Assembly (NCBI GenBank): GCA_040081395.1
Contig: JBEBGN010000002.1
Location: 1 to 64,000, forward strand
Direction: 5' to 3'
Length of the DNA stretch: 64,000 bases
Origin: UBA2982 sp040081395
GTDB lineage: Bacteria > Gemmatimonadota > Gemmatimonadetes > Longimicrobiales > Gaopeijiaceae
In this document: positions 59,251-64,000 of the stretch, piece after piece
Position numbering within the stretch: the first letter of the stretch is position 1
Layout of the letters: the number at the start of each line of letters is the position of its first letter
The notes under the pieces: generated by a model
What the model was told of the DNA's origin: nothing
Seen by the model: only the letters and a program-made list of their open reading frames with translations
The model's database searches: none
Program-made: the position numbers and the translations under genes

Positions 59251-62200
59251 TTAGAACCGAGCCGGCTCGGTGTGCATCCATCGGTACAGCACGGGCAGTA
59301 CGAGCAGGGTAAGCGCTGTCGATGTGACGAGGCCTCCGATCACGACCACGGCCAGCGGACGTTGAACCTCCGAGCCCGGTCCGCTCGCCAGGAGCAACGG
59401 AAGGAGTCCGAAGCCGGTCGCGGTAGCGGTCATCAAGACGGGTCGGAATCTCAGTGCCGCCCCCCGCTCGATGGCCTCGCGCACGCTCAGTCCCTCCTCG
59501 ACACGCAGCTGGTTGATGTACGTGATCAACACGACGCCGTTCGCGACCGCAATCCCGAACAGGGCGATGAAGCCCACGCTCGCCGGAACCGAGAGGTTCA
59601 GTCCGGCGATCAGCAGGGCGAGCAGACCACCCACCATGGCCAGAGGAATATTGAGGACGATGAGCAGCGCCTCGCGCACGCTGTTGAAGGACGCGAAGAG
59701 CATGCCGAAGATGAGCAACACTGTGATCGGGACGACCACCGCGAGCCGGCGGTTGGCCGCCTGGGCCAGCTCGAACTGGCCGCCGAACGTCAACAAATAG
59801 CCCGGTGGCAACACCACCGCTTCCGCGATCGCTGCCTGCGCTTCGGCCACGAACGACCCGATGTCACGGCCGCGGACATTCATCTGGATCGTGATGAAGC
59901 GTTGGTTGTCCTCTCGTGAGATCTGGCGCGGACCGACCAGAGTTTCCACGTGGGCCACCTGCCCGAGCGGTACGAGCCCGCCGTCCGGCGTGTCCAACAA
60001 GAGGCCGCTGACGTCGGACGGACGGTCTCTGTCCGCCTCGCCGTACCGCACGACGATCGTCCAGCGCCGCTCGCCCTCGAACACCTGCCCGGCGGGTGCG
60101 CCGCCGATGGCCGCGCGGATCGCCTCCTGAACGTGGTCGACGGACATGCCATAGCGTGCAAGCGACTGCCGATCGAGCTGGACTCGGAGCTGCGGCTGAC
60201 CCGTCACCTGATCCACCTGAACCTCGGACGCACCTTCCACCCCTTGAGTCACGGCGGCGATCTCGCCCGCCTTCTCGAGCAGAACGTCCAGGTCATCGCC
60301 GAAGAGCTTGATGGCGATCTGCGCCCTGGTTCCCGTGAGAAGCTCGTCCACCGCCGCCGCGATCGGCTGCGTGAAGTTCAGTTGCACGCCGGGCACCTCT
60401 GCCAATCGCGCTTGCATCGCGAGCACCAGGGCTTCGCTCCCGTCCGCCGTTGTCCACTCCTCTGGCGGAAGCAGGTCGACAAAGATCTCCGCGTTGTTCA
60501 CGGGGTCGGAATGGGCTCCGATCTCCCCCCGCCCGATGCGGCTCACCACTTGGGTCACCTCTGGAAAGCGCATGAACTCGCGCTCGACGCGCTGGATCTG
60601 CGCGACCGACTCCGTCAGAGCGATCGACGGAGCCATCGAGGCTCTCACGAGCAGCGTTCCCTCGTTGAGTGTCGGAATGAATTCCCGGCCGAGGAGCGGA
60701 AACGCGACGATGCCCAGTACGACGAGCCCGAGGGTTCCGGCGACGACGGGCTTCGCGTGCTCCAGCGACCAAGCGAGAGTAACCCGGTACCGAGCCTCGA
60801 CGGCGGACAACCAACGCATCCCTCCATGGCCGTGTGCGGAGTCCGTCCCCTTGGATCCTCGCTTCAGCAGGAACGTGGCGAGAACCGGCGCCACGCTCAG
60901 GGAGAAGAGCAGGGAACCGAGCATGGCGAGCGAGATCGTCTGCGCCAACGGTCGGAACATCGTCCCCTCGACGCCCTGCAATGTAAAGAGCGGCAGGAAT
61001 ACGAGGATGATGATGGTGATCGCGAAGAAGATCGGCCGCCCGACCTCCCGTGTCGCGCGCCCCACGAGATGGAGCTTCGACTCCTCGGGCTCAGGGTCCT
61101 CCCGCAACCATCGAAAGACGTTCTCCACGACGACGACCGCCGCATCCGCCATCATGCCGATGCCGATCGCGAGACCACCCAACGACATGAGGTTGGCGCT
61201 GATCCCGAACTGCGACATGAGGATGAACGTCAGCAGGATCGAGAAGGGAAGAGACACGGCGACGATCACGGACGACCGCATGTCGCCCAAGAAGAGCGCA
61301 ATCACGATAATGACGATCACGAGGCCCTCCCAAAGAGCCTCGGTGACGGTGCCTGTCGCGCGCTCCACGAGCGAAGACTGTTCGTAGTACGGCACGAGCG
61401 AGACGCCCTCGGGCAAGGCAGTGCGGATCCTGTCCAACCGTTCCGTGACGAGGTCGATGACCGTGGAGGTGTTGGTGCCGAGCAGCTTCAAGACGAACCC
61501 CACAACCACCTCACCCTCTCCGTTTCGGGTGACCAGTCCCCTGCGGATTTCTGGTCCTAGGGTGACCTCGGCAACGTCCGCGACACGGATCGGCGTGCCC
61601 GCGCGAGCCACGACGGTGATGTTTTCGATGTCCTCCAGCGTCTCCGCCAGCCCCACGGAGCGGACGAGATATTCCTCCCGGGCCACCTCCAGGAAGCTCG
61701 CTCCCACGTTGACGTTGTTCGTCTCGACCGCCTCGAGGACCTCATGGAGCGAGACGTCGTACTGGCGGAGCCTCTCTGGGCTGACGACGATCTGGTACTG
61801 GCGGACGTGCCCGCCGATGGAGAGCACTTCGGTCACGCCGCGCACCGTCTGGAGGTTTCGCTTCACGATCCAGTCCTGAATCGTGCGAAGGTCCTCGAGC
61901 GAGTACCGCGCGGGGTCCGCATCCAGGTAGTAGAAGAGGATCTGCCCGAGCCCGCTGGAGATCGGGCCCATGCCGGGATCGCCGAGTCCCGGAGGAATCT
62001 GATCGCGCGCCTCCTGAAGCCTCTCGTTGACGAGCTGGCGCGCGAAGTAGATGTCGGTGCCCTCCTCGAAGTAGACGTTCACGACCGAGAGGCCGAAGTT
62101 GGACACCGACCGAATGAGCTCGAGGCCGGGGAGGCCGTTCATCGCGACCTCCACCGGATACGTCACCAGCTGCTCGACCTCCTCGGGCGCGAGCCCTTCC

Positions 62201-62358
62201 GTCTCGGTGAAGACTTGAACGAGCACGGGGGATATGTCGGGGTACGCGTCGACCGGTAGCCTGAGATACGACCACACGCCGGCGACGACGACTGCGACGG
62301 CCGCCACGCACACGAGGAGCCTCTGCCGCAGCGCGAAGTCGATGATTCGGTTCGTCAT
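59251..62358 (-). CDS. CzcA/CusA-family heavy-metal RND efflux pump
   Basis: The 1035-residue pump is full length. Its helix 4 reads 'LGGLAIGIGMMADAAVVVVEN', closer to the CusA-like or mixed HME group than to the DFGxxVDG form at 53116. N-terminal 'AYPDISPVLVQVFTETEGLA' and 'VEVAMNGLPGLELIRSVSNF' are typical HME-RND. The partner adaptor ends in 'GEFGGHGH' and lacks Met clusters. Co/Zn/Cd/Ni or Cu cannot be settled. It follows the adaptor by 9 bases. Confidence 0.9.
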   Translation of the reverse strand: MTNRIIDFALRQRLLVCVAAVAVVVAGVWSYLRLPVDAYPDISPVLVQVFTETEGLAPEEVEQLVTYPVEVAMNGLPGLELIRSVSNFGLSVVNVYFEEGTDIYFARQLVNERLQEARDQIPPGLGDPGMGPISSGLGQILFYYLDADPARYSLEDLRTIQDWIVKRNLQTVRGVTEVLSIGGHVRQYQIVVSPERLRQYDVSLHEVLEAVETNNVNVGASFLEVAREEYLVRSVGLAETLEDIENITVVARAGTPIRVADVAEVTLGPEIRRGLVTRNGEGEVVVGFVLKLLGTNTSTVIDLVTERLDRIRTALPEGVSLVPYYEQSSLVERATGTVTEALWEGLVIVIIVIALFLGDMRSSVIVAVSLPFSILLTFILMSQFGISANLMSLGGLAIGIGMMADAAVVVVENVFRWLREDPEPEESKLHLVGRATREVGRPIFFAITIIILVFLPLFTLQGVEGTMFRPLAQTISLAMLGSLLFSLSVAPVLATFLLKRGSKGTDSAHGHGGMRWLSAVEARYRVTLAWSLEHAKPVVAGTLGLVVLGIVAFPLLGREFIPTLNEGTLLVRASMAPSIALTESVAQIQRVEREFMRFPEVTQVVSRIGRGEIGAHSDPVNNAEIFVDLLPPEEWTTADGSEALVLAMQARLAEVPGVQLNFTQPIAAAVDELLTGTRAQIAIKLFGDDLDVLLEKAGEIAAVTQGVEGASEVQVDQVTGQPQLRVQLDRQSLARYGMSVDHVQEAIRAAIGGAPAGQVFEGERRWTIVVRYGEADRDRPSDVSGLLLDTPDGGLVPLGQVAHVETLVGPRQISREDNQRFITIQMNVRGRDIGSFVAEAQAAIAEAVVLPPGYLLTFGGQFELAQAANRRLAVVVPITVLLIFGMLFASFNSVREALLIVLNIPLAMVGGLLALLIAGLNLSVPASVGFIALFGIAVANGVVLITYINQLRVEEGLSVREAIERGAALRFRPVLMTATATGFGLLPLLLASGPGSEVQRPLAVVVIGGLVTSTALTLLVLPVLYRWMHTEPARF

Positions 62359-62367
62359 CGCGTCTGC

Positions 62368-63537
62368 CTAGTGTCCATGACCGCCGAACTCACCTTTGGC
62401 GAGCTCGGCCTTGAGCGTGAAGGCGCCCACGACGACGAGTGAGTCTCCTGCGGCGAGGCCCGATACTATTTGGACCATGCCGCCCGGGAGTTCCTCTCCG
62501 CGCAGAATGGGCGTCGCCATGAATGCGCCCGCCTCATCTGCGGGAACCCACACCGCGTCCATGCCCTCGACGTTCTGCACCGCGTCCCCAGGAACCGCGA
62601 CCACAGTCGCTCCTTCTGCCGTTCCGATGAACGCGGTAGCGAACATACCCGGCCGGAGCGCACCGTCGCTGTTCGCAATCTCGACGCGGGCGCGTACCGT
62701 GCGGCTCCCGGGATCGAGGATATCTCCTATGTAGACGATCCGCGCAGGAAACGAGCGATCGGGCCAAGCCGCGGCGGTCACCTCGACCGATTGCCCTTCT
62801 GCGATTCTGGAGAGGTCGCGCTCGAAGACATCCAACTCGATCCACAGACGACTCAGGTCCGCGACGGTAAAGAGATGGTCCGCGGGACCGACCACCTCAC
62901 CCCGCGACCCGTGGCGCTCCACCACGAGACCATCGTAGGGTGCGACGACGTCAAAATCGCCGCCGTTGCCGTCGGGGGCCGCTCCCAGGAGCCGCAGGCG
63001 CTCCTCCGCACTCTCTCGCCTGGCCTCGATGGTACGGAGTTGGGCCTCGGCCTCGAGAACCTCACGCCGACTCGAAATGCCCTGCGCCTCGAGTCGCGAC
63101 TCCCTGTCGAAGTTCTCCTGGGCGATCCGGAGCAGCGCCTCGGCTTCCACGAGCTCCGCCCTCGTATTCCCGACTTCGGGGCTCTCCAGTTGGGCGAGCA
63201 CCTGCCCGCTCGTGACGCGGCTCCCGACCTCGACACGCAATTCGGTGACGCGGCCCTCGGTCTTCGGACCGATGTGGCTCATCCGGTTCTGGTCATAGGT
63301 GATGGCCCCGGTGACGCGCAGGCCACCCGCGCTCACCAGCTCCGCGACCCCCATGCTGACATCGCTCATGGCCAACGCGTCGGCGTCCAGGTGGACTTCC
63401 GGGAGGCCCTCGGGCTCAGGCGCTGACTCGACAACCTCGTCGCCTGCGGAGGGGCCGCAGGCACCGGCGATTCCGAACAGTGCGATCTGCAGCCACCGCC
63501 GCACCGACCCACGCATACTGTTCACGCTCGCGCTCAT
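62368..63537 (-). CDS. CzcB-type adaptor lipoprotein
   Basis: The 389-residue protein begins at ATG 63537 with a lipobox ('LFGIAGACGPS', Cys in GAC). The middle has the hairpin ('SGQVLAQLESPEVGNTRAEL'), lipoyl-like 'VAPYDGLVVERHGSRGEVVG' and beta-barrel 'TVRARVEIANSDGALRPGMF' elements. The start overlaps the stop of the upstream TolC gene. It would link the CzcA pump to the TolC-like protein. Confidence 0.88.
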   Translation of the reverse strand: MSASVNSMRGSVRRWLQIALFGIAGACGPSAGDEVVESAPEPEGLPEVHLDADALAMSDVSMGVAELVSAGGLRVTGAITYDQNRMSHIGPKTEGRVTELRVEVGSRVTSGQVLAQLESPEVGNTRAELVEAEALLRIAQENFDRESRLEAQGISSRREVLEAEAQLRTIEARRESAEERLRLLGAAPDGNGGDFDVVAPYDGLVVERHGSRGEVVGPADHLFTVADLSRLWIELDVFERDLSRIAEGQSVEVTAAAWPDRSFPARIVYIGDILDPGSRTVRARVEIANSDGALRPGMFATAFIGTAEGATVVAVPGDAVQNVEGMDAVWVPADEAGAFMATPILRGEELPGGMVQIVSGLAAGDSLVVVGAFTLKAELAKGEFGGHGH

Positions 63538-64000
63538 CTGTCGCTCCCCTCGATGAAGTCCAGGCCCCGGAGGATGTCCCCGGTGGCGCTCTCTAGGTCC
63601 GTTCGGGCCCACTCACGCCTCTCCCAGGCAGCCCAGTAGCTCAATTCGGCGTCGAGCAGCTGGTTGCGGAGCAGTAGAAGGTTGGCCAAGTCGATCTTGC
63701 CCTCTCGGTACGCGACCTCGAGGAGCCCCTGATTCTCTCGAATGGGCCCCAGCATCTCGGATTCGAGGATCTCGACTTCGCGCTGCGCGGACTCGTAGAC
63801 CCGCAGCGCGTCCTCTACCTCGACCCGGACCCGCAGCTCGGTCGCGCGTCTCAGCTGCTCGACCTCGGCGATCTCCGCTCGACGCCTACCCGCTAGTCCC
63901 TGATTGCGGTTGAACAGCGGAAACTCGATGCCAAGTGCGAGGCCGAAGCGAGGATCCTGGAAGGGATCCTCGCGGGTCGCGAGCCCGGCGATGCGGAGGT
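63534..64000 (-). CDS. TolC-family outer-membrane protein (CzcC-like), 5' end outside window
   Basis: The visible 155 codons are the C-terminal part of a TolC family protein: 'EFPLFNRNQGLAGRRRAEI', a long helical stretch ('YESAQREVEILESEM'), and the second repeat end 'LLLLRNQLLDAELSYWAAWE', which is the usual closing motif of OEP proteins. The frame is open through base 64000, so the gene continues beyond the window. It heads the czcCBA-PII-ATPase run. Confidence 0.85.
   Translation of the reverse strand, partial: LRIAGLATREDPFQDPRFGLALGIEFPLFNRNQGLAGRRRAEIAEVEQLRRATELRVRVEVEDALRVYESAQREVEILESEMLGPIRENQGLLEVAYREGKIDLANLLLLRNQLLDAELSYWAAWERREWARTDLESATGDILRGLDFIEGSDR

Noticed and set aside
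59950..61560. Long plus-strand open frame of about 536 codons
   Set aside because: It is antisense to the RND pump gene, which shows full family motifs; composition is Arg/His-rich and not protein-like.
1..64000. tRNA, rRNA and CRISPR arrays
   Set aside because: No T-loop-like GGTTCGAATC or its complement with a cloverleaf context, and no regularly spaced identical repeats, were seen on reading; a scan with tRNAscan-SE would settle the tRNA question.

Overview
The window is about 65% G+C by eye and gene-dense, with genes joined by many ATGA-type overlaps. It looks like a Gram-negative chromosome: there are outer-membrane efflux proteins, RND pumps, a lipoprotein and periplasmic cytochrome c. 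The gene mix (type II GAPDH, AMP-phosphorylase-like enzyme, DUF5676, DUF2933, SHOCT and P-type ATPases) would fit a Gemmatimonadota-like or other deep-branching environmental bacterium. The taxonomic guess is inference only. No tRNA, rRNA, CRISPR array or intact insertion sequence was seen.

Region 1 (1-9.2 kb) is a defence or mobile-element region. It starts with an XRE-like regulator and a RuvC-like nuclease. A DUF5131 three-Cys protein and its partner TcmP follow; they converge and share a CTAG at their stop codons. Next is a complete bacterial ubiquitin-like conjugation operon in the order Ubl-E2-JAB peptidase-E1, which matches the Bil (ISG15-like) anti-phage systems. Divergent from it is a coupled set: XRE regulator, ImmA/IrrE metallopeptidase, RNase H-fold-like protein, non-RD Ser/Thr kinase and a small basic protein.

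Region 2 (9.3-11 kb) is a scrapyard of truncated metal-resistance and metabolic genes. It holds a frameshifted copper-associated outer-membrane protein, a P1B-ATPase tail, a near-identical copy of a lipoprotein plus the cusA tail found again at 38.5-39.2 kb, and the last codons of a type II GAPDH.

Region 3 (11-36 kb) is a stress, envelope and central-metabolism island. Its operons include an outer-membrane transporter with cytochrome c; a patatin and an ICMT-like methyltransferase; and a long operon with a lycopene-cyclase-like protein, beta-CASP hydrolase, possible PD-(D/E)XK protein, AMP phosphorylase, PRPP synthetase, SRPBCC protein, type II GAPDH, P-type ATPase and small membrane proteins. 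GH57, phospholipase D, EamA, SHOCT and DUF2934 genes follow. Five copies of one 38-bp element lie upstream of five of these operons, each facing its operon. Each element has four pentamers at 11-bp pitch (STGAA, TTCAY, YTCAY, TTCAS), as expected for an OmpR/PhoB-family regulator. The fifth copy overlaps the end of a histidine kinase gene whose response regulator is the obvious candidate.

Region 4 (36-64 kb) is heavy-metal homeostasis: the two-component system; a CusABC-like Cu/Ag efflux operon with Met/His-rich exported proteins; a CPH-type and a CPC-type P1B ATPase; a divergent CmtR-like ArsR regulator with a Cys-rich exported protein and a CzcCBA set; and a second CzcCBA set with a PII-like protein and an SPC-type (P1B-4) ATPase. 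Relics of czcA and of a P1B ATPase lie between the last two units. With the CPD-type ATPase at 24.5 kb, the window holds four different P1B motif classes and three complete or near-complete HME-RND tripartite pumps.
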